Shown here one piece after another: positions 55,554 to 64,000 of a stretch of DNA of 64,000 bases. Every line of letters begins with the position of its first letter. Position 1 is the stretch's first letter. Made by a program: the position numbers and the translations under genes. The stretch spans positions 744,001 through 808,000 of the forward strand of contig CAVRHY010000011.1 of NCBI GenBank assembly GCA_963721105.1. The letters are read 5' to 3'. Under the pieces are notes generated by a model. The model had not been told where the DNA came from, searched no databases, and saw only the letters and a program-made list of their open reading frames with translations. The stretch is from Thermohalobaculum sp963721105. GTDB taxonomy: Bacteria; Pseudomonadota; Alphaproteobacteria; Rhodobacterales; Rhodobacteraceae.

Positions 55554-57861
55554 ATGAACGACAAAGCGGAGGTCGCCGCGGGGCAGGCCATCGACAGCGG
55601 CGCGATCCGCGAGGCGATCCCGCCCCGGATGCTGGGCACGGCGGTGATCGAGCCGGCCGGCCGGTTCGAGGCGGGCTCCTGGGCCTCGTTCACGCTGACC
55701 TACACGGCCGGCGTCTACGGCATCGACGACAGCGGCAGCCTGCGCGTCTGCTTCCGCTTCGCCAGCGACCAGGGCAACCCGCAGTTCGACGATCCGAAGG
55801 GCGCGAACTACTGCACGGTCGAGGCGTCGAACGGCGCCGTGCTGCAACTGCGCTGGGACCCGAAGGGCAACATCCGGCCCTGGGACCGCACGCTGTGGAT
55901 CAAGGTGGTGCGCGGCTACCTGGAGGAAGGCGACCGGATCACCATCCGGTTTGGCGTCACCGACCATGGCGGGCCGGGGATGCGGCTGCAGACCTTCGCC
56001 GAGGACACGTTCGAGTTCCGCGTGCTGGCCGACCCGATCGCCACCTTCAACTTCCAGCCGCTGCCGGTGCAGCCGATGATCGCCATCGTGCCGGGGCGCG
56101 CCCGAGCGATACGTCGCCGTGCTGCCGACGCGCCGCCGGCCGGGCGAGTCATTCACGCTGAAGCTGAAGGGCGAGGACCGCTGGGGCAACCCGTCCGACC
56201 GCTGCGAGGGCACGGTCGCGCTCAGCGCCTCGGCCGCCATCGACGGCCTGCCCGAAACCGTGACGTTCGAGCCCGGCCGGTTTGCCGTCGAGATCGACGG
56301 GCTGTCGGTGGCCGGGCCGGGAACCGTGTCGGTCAGCCTGCTGGACGACACCGGCGCGGTGGTCGCCGAAACCAACCCACTGGTCGTCGAGGACACGCCC
56401 CTCGTCCACTACTGGGGCGACATCCACGGCCAGTCCGAGGAGACCATCGGCACCGGCAGCGCGCGGCAGTATTTCGCCTTCGCGCGGGACAGGGCGTTCG
56501 TCGACGCCTGCGCCCACCAGGGCAACGACTTCCAGATCACCGATGCGTTCTGGGAGGAACTGGGTCGCATCACGGCCGAGTTCGATCGGCCCGGCCGCTT
56601 CGTCGCGCTGCCGGGCTACGAGTGGTCGGGCAACACGGCGCTGGGCGGCGACCGGAACGTGTTCTTCCCGGAGGAAGGCCGCAAGATCCGCCGCTCGTCG
56701 CACGCGCTGATCGAGGACCGGGCGACGGCGCATCTCGACTGCCTGACGGCGGGCGCGCTCTTCGAGGCGCTGGCCGAGGCGGGCGAGTTCGACACCGTCT
56801 GCTTCGCCCATTGCGGCGGGCGCTATGCCGACATCGAGATGGCGCATGACGGCCGCTTCGAGCGCTCGGTCGAGGTGCATTCCTCGTGGGGCACCTTCGA
56901 GTGGCTGCTCGACGACGCGCTCCGCCTCGGCCACCGCGTCGGCGTCGTCGCCAACTCGGACGGGCACAAGGGGCGGCCGGGGGCGAGCTATCCCGGCGCC
57001 GGCAAGTTCGGCGCCATCGGCGGGCTGACCTGCTACCTGATGGAGCAACTCGACCGCGAGACGCTGCTCGACTGCCTGAGGAAGCGCCGCCACTACGGCA
57101 CGACCGGGGGCCCGGGCGGCCGGCCGGTGATCGACCTCGTGGCGCATCTCTCGGGCGCGGCGACGCTCTACCACGACGACCCGGCGCTGGGCCCGGCCGA
57201 GGGCCGGCCGGCCGAGCGCGCGCTGATGGGCGACATCGTCCACATGCCCGAGGGCGAGGTCGAGCTGGAGGTCTCGATCACCGCCAGCGCGCCCATCGAG
57301 CGCGTCGACATCTTCAACGGCCGCGAGCTGGTCGAAACCGTCCGCCCCTTTGCCGAGGCCGATCTCGGTTCGCGCATCCGCGTGCTCTGGGAGGGCGCCG
57401 AGTACCGCGGCCGATTCCGCGAGGTCGTCTGGGACGGCAGCGCCCGCGTCGAGGGCAACCGGCTGGTCGACGCCCGCCCGGTCAACTTCCTGAACCGCGA
57501 CAAGGTGCTGGAGCGCGACGGCGACCGGCTGTCCTGGCGGGCGCTGACGACGGGCAATTACGGCGGCTTCGACGCCATGCTGGCCGAGCCGCGCGCCGGG
57601 CGGCTGCATGTCGAGACGCCGCTGGTCTCGGTCGACCTGGATATCGGCGAGATCGGGCTGGAGGATCGCGTCCACGACGCCTCGGGCGCGCTGCCGCGGT
57701 TCATCCGCGTCTTCCGGCTGCCGGATGCCAACCCGCACCGGGTGCTCGCCTTTCGCCGCGCCGTCCGGCTGCGCGACAGCGGTGACAACGCCCTCTATAT
57801 CCGCCTGACGCAGGAGGACGGCACGCGCGCCTGGACCAGCCCGGTCTACCTCTTTCGCTGA
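55554..57861 (+). CDS. DUF3604 domain protein (frameshifted near 56100)
   Basis: The joined protein has about 768 residues. An N-terminal beta-rich part (to about 190) reads GSWASFTLTYTAGVYGIDDSG and GRFEAG. A second beta domain follows: RRRPGESFTLKLKGEDRWGN. The PHP-like catalytic domain starts YWGDIHGQSEETIGTGSARQYFAFARD and contains ALPGYEWSGNTALGGDRNVFF, CFAHCGGRYADI and VVANSDGHKGRPGASYPG, with His/Asp residues suited to a multi-metal site. Function is not established; a hydrolase is likely. There is no signal peptide. An extra C after GGGG near 56100 explains the shift: removing it gives PGAPERY. It sits between dctM and a GMC oxidoreductase gene. Confidence 0.85.
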
Positions 57862-58008
57862 CGGCGCTCCGACGGGTTCCCGGTAAAGATCCAGTTACGC
57901 ATTCCGATCCGTGACTTTCCTTGACCTCGGTGGCGGCGCAAATCCGTAAGGAAGTTGACCCCGTCCCGCCGGCCGCGGAATGCTCGCCGGAAAACAGGGG
58001 AGAGCGCC

Positions 58009-59598
58009 TTGGCCGAGACCTATGACTTCATCATCGTCGGCGCCGGCTCGGCCGGGTGCATCCTGGCGAACCGGCTGTCGGCCGATCCCGCGCACCGCGT
58101 CCTGCTGGTCGAGGCCGGCGGCACCGACGCGCGGTTCTGGAGCCGCCTGCCCATCGGCTATTACCGCCTGCAGACCCGGCCCGATTTCGCCCGGATGTTC
58201 GAGACCGAGCCCGAGGAAGGCACCGCCGGGCGCTCGATCCGCTGGCCGCGCGGGCGGATGCTGGGCGGGTCGAGCTCGATCAACGGGCTGATCTTCATCC
58301 GCGGCCAGCACGCCGATTTCGACGACTGGCAGCGGCTCGGCGCGGAGGGCTGGTCGTTCCGCGAGGTGCTGCCCTATTTCCGCAGGCTCGAGACCTGGCG
58401 CGGCGGAGAAAGCCAATGGCGCGGGGGACTTGGGCCGATCCAGGTCGACACGCTCCGCTGCGAGAACGAGGCCTGCGCGGCCTGGCTGGACGCCGCCGAG
58501 GACTGGGGGATGCCGCCGAACCCCGACTTCAACGGCGAGACGACCGAGGGCGCCGGCAAGTACAACCTGACGCTGGACGGCCGCTGGCGCTCGAGCGCGG
58601 CGCGCGCCTACCTGCGCCCGGCCCGGGCGCGGCCGAACCTGACGGTCGTCACCGGCGCGCTGGTCGAGAAGGTCGTCTTCGAGGGGCGCCGCGCGGTCGG
58701 CATCACGTGGCGCGACAAGGCGGGCGAGCGGACGGCCCATGCCGGCCGCGTCGTGCTGAGCGCCGGGGCGCTGCAGTCGCCGCAGCTTCTCCAGCTCTCG
58801 GGCGTCGGGCCGGCGGACCTGCTGCGCGCGCACGGCATCGACGTGGTGCACGACGCGCCAGGCGTCGGCGGCAACCTGCAGGACCACTACCAGGTGCGCA
58901 TCATCACCCGGCTGAACCGCAAGGTCTCGCTGAACGACGAGACCCGCAACCCGCTGCACCTGGCCAACATGGCGCTGCAATGGCTGGTGCGCTCGCGCGG
59001 GCCGCTGACGGTGGGGGCGGGGCAGATCGGCGGGGCGGTGGCGACCAGCCACTCGCCCGACGGACGGCCGGACATCCAGTTGCTGGCCATGCCGCTGTCG
59101 CTCGACAAGCCGGGCGACCCGCTGCACCGCTATTCGGGCTTCACGACGGTTGTCTGGCAGTGTCACCCGGAATCGCGCGGGACGCTGGAGATCCGCTCGG
59201 CCGATCCGGCGGAGGCGCCGCGCATCCGGCCGAACTACCTGGGCCACGAGCACGACCGGAAGGTGATCGTCGAGGGCTTTCGCATCGCCCGCGAGATCCA
59301 CGCCCGGCCGCCGTTCAGCACTCTCTGCGACGCCGAGATCGTGCCGGGACCGGAGGTCCGCACCGATGCCGACGCGCTGGAGTTCGCGCGCGGCACCGGA
59401 TCGACGGTCTATCACCCGGTCGGCACCTGCCGGATGGGCATCGATGCGGACGCGGTGGTCAGCCCGTCGCTGGCGGTGCACGGGGTCGAGGGCCTGTACG
59501 TCGCCGATGCCTCGGTCATGCCGAAGATCACCTCGGCCAACACCAATGCCCCGACGCTGATGATCGGCGAGAAGGCGGCGGACCTGATCCTGGCCTGA
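58009..59598 (+). CDS. GMC-family FAD oxidoreductase (choline dehydrogenase-like)
   Basis: The 529 residues follow the GMC pattern. The dinucleotide fold is YDFIIVGAGSAGCILANRLS. The first signature is WPRGRMLGGSSSINGLIFIRGQ and the second GALQSPQLLQLSGVGP. The active site reads STVYHPVGTCRMGIDADAVVS, and the end is NAPTLMIGEKAADLIL. It oxidises a primary alcohol with FAD; the true substrate is not choline for certain, as no betA partner is adjacent. The TTG at 58009 is chosen because it lies just before the FAD motif and after AGGGGAGA; the longer frame adds a basic, non-homologous piece. Probably part of the TRAP locus. Confidence 0.9.
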   Translation: MAETYDFIIVGAGSAGCILANRLSADPAHRVLLVEAGGTDARFWSRLPIGYYRLQTRPDFARMFETEPEEGTAGRSIRWPRGRMLGGSSSINGLIFIRGQHADFDDWQRLGAEGWSFREVLPYFRRLETWRGGESQWRGGLGPIQVDTLRCENEACAAWLDAAEDWGMPPNPDFNGETTEGAGKYNLTLDGRWRSSAARAYLRPARARPNLTVVTGALVEKVVFEGRRAVGITWRDKAGERTAHAGRVVLSAGALQSPQLLQLSGVGPADLLRAHGIDVVHDAPGVGGNLQDHYQVRIITRLNRKVSLNDETRNPLHLANMALQWLVRSRGPLTVGAGQIGGAVATSHSPDGRPDIQLLAMPLSLDKPGDPLHRYSGFTTVVWQCHPESRGTLEIRSADPAEAPRIRPNYLGHEHDRKVIVEGFRIAREIHARPPFSTLCDAEIVPGPEVRTDADALEFARGTGSTVYHPVGTCRMGIDADAVVSPSLAVHGVEGLYVADASVMPKITSANTNAPTLMIGEKAADLILA

Positions 59599-59668
59599 GC
59601 GACGGCTGCCGAAGCGCCGGGCTTTCCCGGTTGCACGGGAGGCCGCGCCGGCCGGCGGGACCGGGCCG

Positions 59669-60544
59669 TCAGGAAGCGTCCCGGCGGCGCATCGCGGCGC
59701 GGCGCTCGCGGTAGAGGACGAACATGGCGGCCGCGACGATGACGGCGGCGCCGAACCAGACGCGCGGCTCGGGGAATTCGTCGAAGAGGTAGAGGCCGAG
59801 CACGGTCGCGAACAGCAGGCGCGTGAACTCGAGCGGCGCCAGCGCGCTTGCCTCGCCGACGCGCATGGCCAGGATGTTGAGGTACTGCGCCCCCGCCGAG
59901 ACGACGCCGATGGCGACCAGCAGGCCCCACTCCCACGGCTCGGGCGTGCGCCAGAACCAGATCGTCGGCGGCACCATCAGGAGGCCGACGCCGACCGCCT
60001 GGAAGGACAGGATGGTGATCGGCCGGTCGATGCGAGCCAGGATGCGGATGAGGATCCGCACCGTCGAGACGCAGAGCGCGCTGCAGAGGGCTGCGAGGTG
60101 CCATATGCCGGGCGCCTCGCCCGGCTGCGGCCAGACGATGATGACGACCCCGGCGAAGCCGACGGCGAGCCCCGTCCAGCGCGGCAGTCGCACGACCTCG
60201 CCCAGCAGGAAGATCGCCAGCAGCGTGACGAAGAACGAGCGCGAGAACGAGATGACGGTCGCCTCGGCCAGCGGCAGGTGTATGATCGCCGAGAAGCCCA
60301 GCGTCATCGCCGTGAAGGCGAGGCCGACGCGGGCCAGCTGCATGCCCGGCCGGGCGGAGCGCAGGCTGCCCGGCCATCCGTGTATGACCGAGGGCAGCGC
60401 GATCGAGGCGATGGTCAGTTGTCGGAAGAACAGGATCTGCGTGACGTGCAGGTGCTGGCCGGCCAGCTTGATCAGCCCGGCCATGATCGAGAGCAGCGCC
60501 GCTGCCAGCATGAACAGCAGCCCGCCGCGAATGTTGTCGGGCAT
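59669..60544 (-). CDS. DMT superfamily (EamA) transporter
   Basis: The roughly 291-residue, ten-helix protein has two EamA repeats: GGLLFMLAAALLSIMAGLIKLAG to FLLGEVVRLPRWTGLAVGFAGVVIIVWP, and WHLAALCSALCVSTVRILIR to ALAPLEFTRLLFATVLGLYLFDEFPEPRVWFGAAVIV. The first contains the usual SFSRSFFVTLLAIFLLGE motif. The ATG at 60544 (MPDNIRGG) is preferred as the homologue-like start; an in-frame TTG at 60610 would add 22 residues. It converges on the GMC gene. It is a metabolite exporter of unknown specificity. Confidence 0.85.
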   Translation of the reverse strand: MPDNIRGGLLFMLAAALLSIMAGLIKLAGQHLHVTQILFFRQLTIASIALPSVIHGWPGSLRSARPGMQLARVGLAFTAMTLGFSAIIHLPLAEATVISFSRSFFVTLLAIFLLGEVVRLPRWTGLAVGFAGVVIIVWPQPGEAPGIWHLAALCSALCVSTVRILIRILARIDRPITILSFQAVGVGLLMVPPTIWFWRTPEPWEWGLLVAIGVVSAGAQYLNILAMRVGEASALAPLEFTRLLFATVLGLYLFDEFPEPRVWFGAAVIVAAAMFVLYRERRAAMRRRDAS

Positions 60545-60739
60545 GGCCGCCCAGCGGGCGCGGTAGCCGTCCGGCGGCAACGCGGGAACGTCATGCAGGT
60601 CGTCTGGCAAGCGGCGCCCCGGCTGTCCGGCGGCCGGACGCGCACCGCCATGTCCTACCTGAGCGAGCGATGCGGCCGTTCCAAGGGGCCCGCGGGCCGA
60701 AATCGTCCACCTGATCCGGGCCGTCGCCCGGCCGGCGGA

Positions 60740-61105
60740 TCAGATCAGGCCGAGTTCGAGGCGCGCCTCGTCGGAGAGATTCTCCATGCCCCAGGGCGGG
60801 TCCCAGACCAGTTCGACGTCGACGGTCTTGACGCCCGGAATCGGCTCGATGGCGTCGGCGACCCAGCCCGGCATCTCGCCGGCGACGGGGCAACCGGGCG
60901 CCGTCAGCGTCATGTCGACCTGTACCTGGTTCTCGGGATCGATGCGGATCGAGTAGACGAGGCCAAGATCGTAGATGTTCACCGGGATCTCGGGATCGTG
61001 CACGGTGCGGCAGGCGGCGACAACCTGGTCGTAGAGGGGGTGATCCTCAGTCGACGGCTTGATCAGCGGCTCGCCCTCGGCGGGCGTCTGGGTCTGGTCG
61101 TTCAT
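60740..61105 (-). CDS. sufT: MIP18/DUF59 iron-sulfur assembly protein SufT
   Basis: The 121 residues match the MIP18 family: ACRTVHDPEIPVNIYDLGLVYSIRID has the conserved D-P-E block, VDMTLTAPGCPVAGEMPGWV has the conserved Cys, and VELVWDPPWGMENLSDEARLELGL is the SufT-type end. It helps mature Fe-S proteins in the cytoplasm. No suf genes are adjacent. The start at 61105 gives MNDQTQTPAEG. Divergent to tgt across 130 bp. Confidence 0.88.
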   Translation of the reverse strand: MNDQTQTPAEGEPLIKPSTEDHPLYDQVVAACRTVHDPEIPVNIYDLGLVYSIRIDPENQVQVDMTLTAPGCPVAGEMPGWVADAIEPIPGVKTVDVELVWDPPWGMENLSDEARLELGLI

Positions 61106-61137
61106 GGCGTCGTTCCGCTCTTCCGATTTGGATCCGA

Positions 61138-61143
61138 TATAAT
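61138..61143 (+). promoter_or_regulatory. Consensus -10 box upstream of tgt
   Basis: TATAAT, a perfect -10 hexamer in an otherwise GC-rich region, lies 93 bp before the tgt ATG. A -35 is weak: TTCCGC at 61113-61118 with a 19-bp gap. It may serve tgt. Its reverse complement also gives a TTATAT-type box for sufT. Confidence 0.4.
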
Positions 61144-61235
61144 CCGAGTGATCCGGTAAGGAAACGGGGTCGTGGAGAAAAAGTTCGCGTGGCCGGGCCT
61201 CGCCACCGCGGCGCGGCCCGGCTAGAACGCGCCGG

Positions 61236-62363
61236 ATGAGCGAGTTTTCCTTCAAGGTGCATGCCAGCGACGGCGCGGCGCGAACCGGCGTCGTGCAGAC
61301 GGCGCATGGCGAGATCCGCACGCCTGCCTTCATGCCGGTCGGCACCGCCGCAACGGTCAAGGCAATGCTGCCCGAGAGCGTTCGGGCCACCGGCGCCGAT
61401 ATCCTGCTTGGCAACACCTATCACCTGATGCTGCGGCCCGGCGCCGAGCGGGTCGAGCGGCTGGGCGGGCTGCACCGGTTCATGAACTGGGACGGGCCGA
61501 TCCTGACGGACTCGGGCGGGTTCCAGGTGATGAGCCTGACCGAGTTGCGCAAGATGACCGAGGACGGCGTCGAGTTCGCCAGCCATATCGACGGCAGCCG
61601 GCACATGCTGAGCCCCGAGACCTCGATGGAGATCCAGCGGCGGCTCGGCTCGGACATCACGATGGCCTTCGACGAATGCACGCCCTTCCCGGCGGACCAG
61701 GCGGTCGCGGCGGAGTCGATGCGCCGATCCATGCGATGGGCGCGACGCTCGCGCGAGGCCTTCGTCGAGCGGCCGGGGCACGCGCTGTTCGGTATCCAGC
61801 AGGGCAGCGTCCACCGCGACCTGCGGGCCGAGAGCGCCGAGGCGCTGACGGCGATCGGCTTTCACGGCTACGCCATCGGCGGGCTGGCGGTCGGCGAGGG
61901 GCAGGCGGCGATGTTCGGCGTGCTCGACTATGCGCCGGGCCAGTTGCCGGACGACCGGCCGCGCTACCTGATGGGGGTCGGCAAGCCGGACGACATCGTC
62001 GGCGCGGTCGTGCGCGGGGTCGACATGTTCGACTGCGTGCTGCCGACGCGGAGCGGGCGCACCGGGCAGGCCTTCACGCGGCGGGGCGCCGTCAACATCG
62101 ACAACGCCCGGCACCGCGACGACCCGCGGCCGCTCGACGAGCACTGCCTGTGCCCGGCCTGCCAGGGCTACAGCCGCGCCTACCTGCACCACGTGTTTCG
62201 CGCGGGCGAGATCCTCTCGTCCATGCTGCTGACATGGCACAACCTGCACTACTATCAGCAGCTGATGGCGGGGCTGCGGAACGCCATCGCCGCCGGCCGG
62301 CTGGGCGAGTTCGTCGCCGCCTTCGATGCCGCCCGTGCCGCGGGCGACATCGAGCGGCTGTGA
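61236..62363 (+). CDS. tgt: tRNA-guanine(34) transglycosylase (queuine tRNA-ribosyltransferase)
   Basis: Tgt swaps guanine-34 for preQ1 in GUN-anticodon tRNAs. The 375-residue protein has RTPAFMPVGTAATVKAMLPE at the start and the general-acid Asp in ILTDSGGFQVMSL. The nucleophile Asp is in RGVDMFDCVLPTRSGRTGQAFTR, and the zinc site is HCLCPACQGYSRAYLHHVF with three Cys and a His. Length is normal. It works together with the YhhQ-type precursor importer encoded at 15.4 kb. Its stop is almost joined to that of the convergent FadL gene. Confidence 0.97.
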   Translation: MSEFSFKVHASDGAARTGVVQTAHGEIRTPAFMPVGTAATVKAMLPESVRATGADILLGNTYHLMLRPGAERVERLGGLHRFMNWDGPILTDSGGFQVMSLTELRKMTEDGVEFASHIDGSRHMLSPETSMEIQRRLGSDITMAFDECTPFPADQAVAAESMRRSMRWARRSREAFVERPGHALFGIQQGSVHRDLRAESAEALTAIGFHGYAIGGLAVGEGQAAMFGVLDYAPGQLPDDRPRYLMGVGKPDDIVGAVVRGVDMFDCVLPTRSGRTGQAFTRRGAVNIDNARHRDDPRPLDEHCLCPACQGYSRAYLHHVFRAGEILSSMLLTWHNLHYYQQLMAGLRNAIAAGRLGEFVAAFDAARAAGDIERL

Positions 62364-62367
62364 TCGC

Positions 62368-63624
62368 TCAGAAGCGCATCGAGGCGCCCACCGAGAAGAT
62401 GTGCGCCCCGGCGTCGTACCTGACGGTCGATCCCGGCACGGTGCGCAGCGCCACGACCGGGTCGTCGATCGCGAACAGGTACGAATAGCCGGCGTCGAAC
62501 GAGACCGAGTCGGTCAGGTCGTAGCTGGCGCCGAGCGAGAGCCAGATGCGGTCCTCGTCGGGGACGCGCACGGTGCGGCCGAAGAAGCCGGCGGCGAAGT
62601 TCGAGTCCTGCGTCGGCGTCTGGTCCCAGGCGGCGCCGGCGCGCACCGTCAGCGCGTCGGTGACGTCGAATTCGCCGCCAAGCGCGACGAAGAACGCGTC
62701 CTTGTAGTTCTGAGGATCGCGAGCGGTGCCGGCCTGGCCCAGCGCCGGGATGCTGATGTCGATGGCGTCGAACACCGACCAGTTCTGCCACTGGACCTCG
62801 CCCATGACGCGGACGCGATCGGTGATCTGCTGCACGATACCCAGCGAGGCGGTGGCGGGCAGGCGGATCTTTGCCGTCACCGGCAGGTTGACGCCGGCAA
62901 CCACCGGCGTCTGGGCGAAGCCGCTCAGATCGAGGCCGTAGCCGTGCTGGTAGGCGAGGCCGATCGAGGTGCCGTCGACCGGCTGCCACAGCGCGCCGAC
63001 CGAGAACCCGGCCGTGGTATCGTCGCCGTCGAGGTTCAGCCCCAGCACGCCGGCCCCCTGGTTGGTCCCGCGGGTCAGCCGGCCGTTCGCATAGAAGACG
63101 TTTAACGAGGCGGCGAGCGTCAACTCGGGCACCGGCTCCCAGGCGATGGTCGGAGCGAAGACGAAGGTCTGCAGGTTCGAGGTCAGCGCGTCGGCGCCCC
63201 CGCTGAAGGTCGGCTCGTAGCCGGTCGCCAGCCCGAAGGGCGTGTAGATTGCCGCGCCGAACAGCAGGTCGGGGGCGAAGCGGTAGCCGAAATAGCCGTT
63301 GGCGAGCGCGCCTGCACGGTCGGCGTCGACGCTTTCGCCGGTCGGCGCGCCGGCCGCGTCGAATACCTTGCCGTCCGCGATCGGCATGACCAGCGAAACG
63401 CCGCCGGCGACCGCGCCGCCCTGGTCGACGACGCCGATGGCGGCCGGGTTGAAGCCCATCGAAGCGATGCCGCCCGAGCCTGCCGAGACGCCGGCGAACG
63501 AGACGCCCTGGGCGCGGGCAGACCGCTCCTTGAGCGCGAAGCCGCCCGCCGATGCCTGTCCTGCCGTCGCGGCGATCGCCGCCGTCAGGGCAACGGCCGA
63601 AATGCGTCCGGCTGCTGCTGTCAT
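62368..63624 (-). CDS. Outer-membrane hydrocarbon/fatty acid transporter, FadL/OmpP1/TodX family
   Basis: The 418 residues have a signal peptide (about 1-26, ending ASA). The FadL N-terminus follows, GGFALKERSARAQGVSFAGVSAG, then SGGIASMGFNPAAIG, the NPA motif of the hatch. After that come 14 strand-like repeats such as FVFAPTIAWEPVPELTLAASLNVFYANG and ADWD-like WDQTPTQDSNF. It ends with an aromatic residue in SVGASMRF as outer-membrane barrels do. It passes hydrophobic compounds across the outer membrane. The substrate is unknown. Confidence 0.92.
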   Translation of the reverse strand: MTAAAGRISAVALTAAIAATAGQASAGGFALKERSARAQGVSFAGVSAGSGGIASMGFNPAAIGVVDQGGAVAGGVSLVMPIADGKVFDAAGAPTGESVDADRAGALANGYFGYRFAPDLLFGAAIYTPFGLATGYEPTFSGGADALTSNLQTFVFAPTIAWEPVPELTLAASLNVFYANGRLTRGTNQGAGVLGLNLDGDDTTAGFSVGALWQPVDGTSIGLAYQHGYGLDLSGFAQTPVVAGVNLPVTAKIRLPATASLGIVQQITDRVRVMGEVQWQNWSVFDAIDISIPALGQAGTARDPQNYKDAFFVALGGEFDVTDALTVRAGAAWDQTPTQDSNFAAGFFGRTVRVPDEDRIWLSLGASYDLTDSVSFDAGYSYLFAIDDPVVALRTVPGSTVRYDAGAHIFSVGASMRF

Positions 63625-63822
63625 GTCACCCTCCCGTCAGTTTTTTTGTCCGGCCAGCCTGATCCCAACTCGCCGCGCGACGGGCGACGTTCCATCCGAC
63701 GTTGTCGATTTTCGGGAAATGTGCTGCGAGTTTGCCGCAGGTGGCGTGTCGCCGGGCGCAGGCTGGACGGGGCGGGGCCGAGTCGCCATAGTGCGCGCGC
63801 CTGTCGAAGGGACGAGTCGCGA

Positions 63823-64000
63823 ATGAATCTGCTCAAGCTGATCTTCACCTGGTGGAACGGTGCGACGCTGGGAACGCGGCTGTGGACGGCGCGCCGCGGC
63901 GTGGCGGTCGGCGTCGACGACCAGGGCAACAGCTTCTATCGCACCGCCGACGGAAAGCGCCGCTGGGTGATCTATGCCGGCGAGGCCGAGGCGAGCCAGG
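63823..64000 (+). CDS. NADH:ubiquinone oxidoreductase subunit NDUFA12 family, 3' end outside window
   Basis: The visible 59 codons read MNLLKLIFTWWNGATLGTRLW then TARRGVAVGVDDQGNSFYRT and KRRWVIYAGEAEAS. This is the alphaproteobacterial form of the complex I accessory subunit NDUFA12 (B17.2), with the G-x-D-x-x-G-N-x-Y/F-Y and R-R-W-V-I-Y blocks. It supports assembly of respiratory complex I at the inner membrane. The gene continues beyond position 64000. Confidence 0.9.
   Translation, partial: MNLLKLIFTWWNGATLGTRLWTARRGVAVGVDDQGNSFYRTADGKRRWVIYAGEAEASQ

Overview
This window is very GC-rich, densely packed chromosomal DNA from an alphaproteobacterium. The evidence is an ATP synthase zeta-type inhibitor (DUF1476), an NDUFA12-type complex I accessory subunit, a PleD-type diguanylate cyclase, DUF3572 and DUF6314 proteins, and pervasive overlapping starts and stops of the ATGA/GTGA type. 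A Rhodospirillales-like lineage is my best guess, but no 16S or other decisive marker is present. There is no CRISPR array, prophage or intact insertion sequence.

Layout. 1-11 kb: AmmeMemoRadiSam genes (an AmmB-AmmA fusion divergent from its radical SAM partner) with a VOC protein, a lone CoxL-like molybdenum hydroxylase subunit followed by a receiver-domain protein, a 2OG-Fe(II) oxygenase, and clpB. 11-21 kb: housekeeping with scattered purine genes (purB, purC, purS, purQ), a glutathione peroxidase, a queuosine-precursor transporter, DUF3592 and ceramidase-type membrane proteins. 20-25 kb: a HAD/DUF3572 pair, pleD and two tandem DUF1206 membrane proteins. 25-32 kb: an accessory island between tRNA-Gly plus an IS3-family transposase remnant on the left and a tyrosine-recombinase remnant on the right. 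It carries a four-gene, translationally coupled cluster: a GGT-family hydrolase, a FemAB/GNAT-like transferase, a thioesterase and an acyl-adenylate ligase fused to a carrier domain. I recognise no described pathway of this composition.

32-39 kb: a patatin, a secreted protein and a CHASE2 adenylate cyclase, divergent from a large TPR-CHAT lipoprotein across a perfect 10-bp inverted repeat. This looks like an envelope-facing signalling and protease module. 39-44 kb: tRNA with anticodon CAT, purM-purN, a CaiD-like hydratase and an HpaD-like extradiol dioxygenase. 44-51 kb: an operon with overlapping genes (FAD subunit, fused 2Fe-2S/molybdopterin subunit, 6-hydroxynicotinate reductase-like protein, UPF0280 protein), divergent from marR-pncA. 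Together these suggest nicotinamide/nicotinate turnover. 51-61 kb: a crotonase, a DctPQM TRAP transporter, a DUF3604 protein, a GMC oxidoreductase and an EamA transporter, apparently one uptake and catabolism locus. 60.7-64 kb: SufT, tgt, a FadL-type porin and the start of an NDUFA12 gene.

Elements and caveat. Non-coding structure includes a palindromic element inserted in frame in the UPF0280 gene, a 125-bp tandem duplication, a 15/45-bp minisatellite and several hairpins. Eleven genes, including purM, purN and pleD, are interrupted by a frameshift. In all eleven, removing one base restores a normal full-length family member. The uniform +1 sign points to consensus errors in this sequence rather than eleven independent mutations, so I annotate these as single genes.
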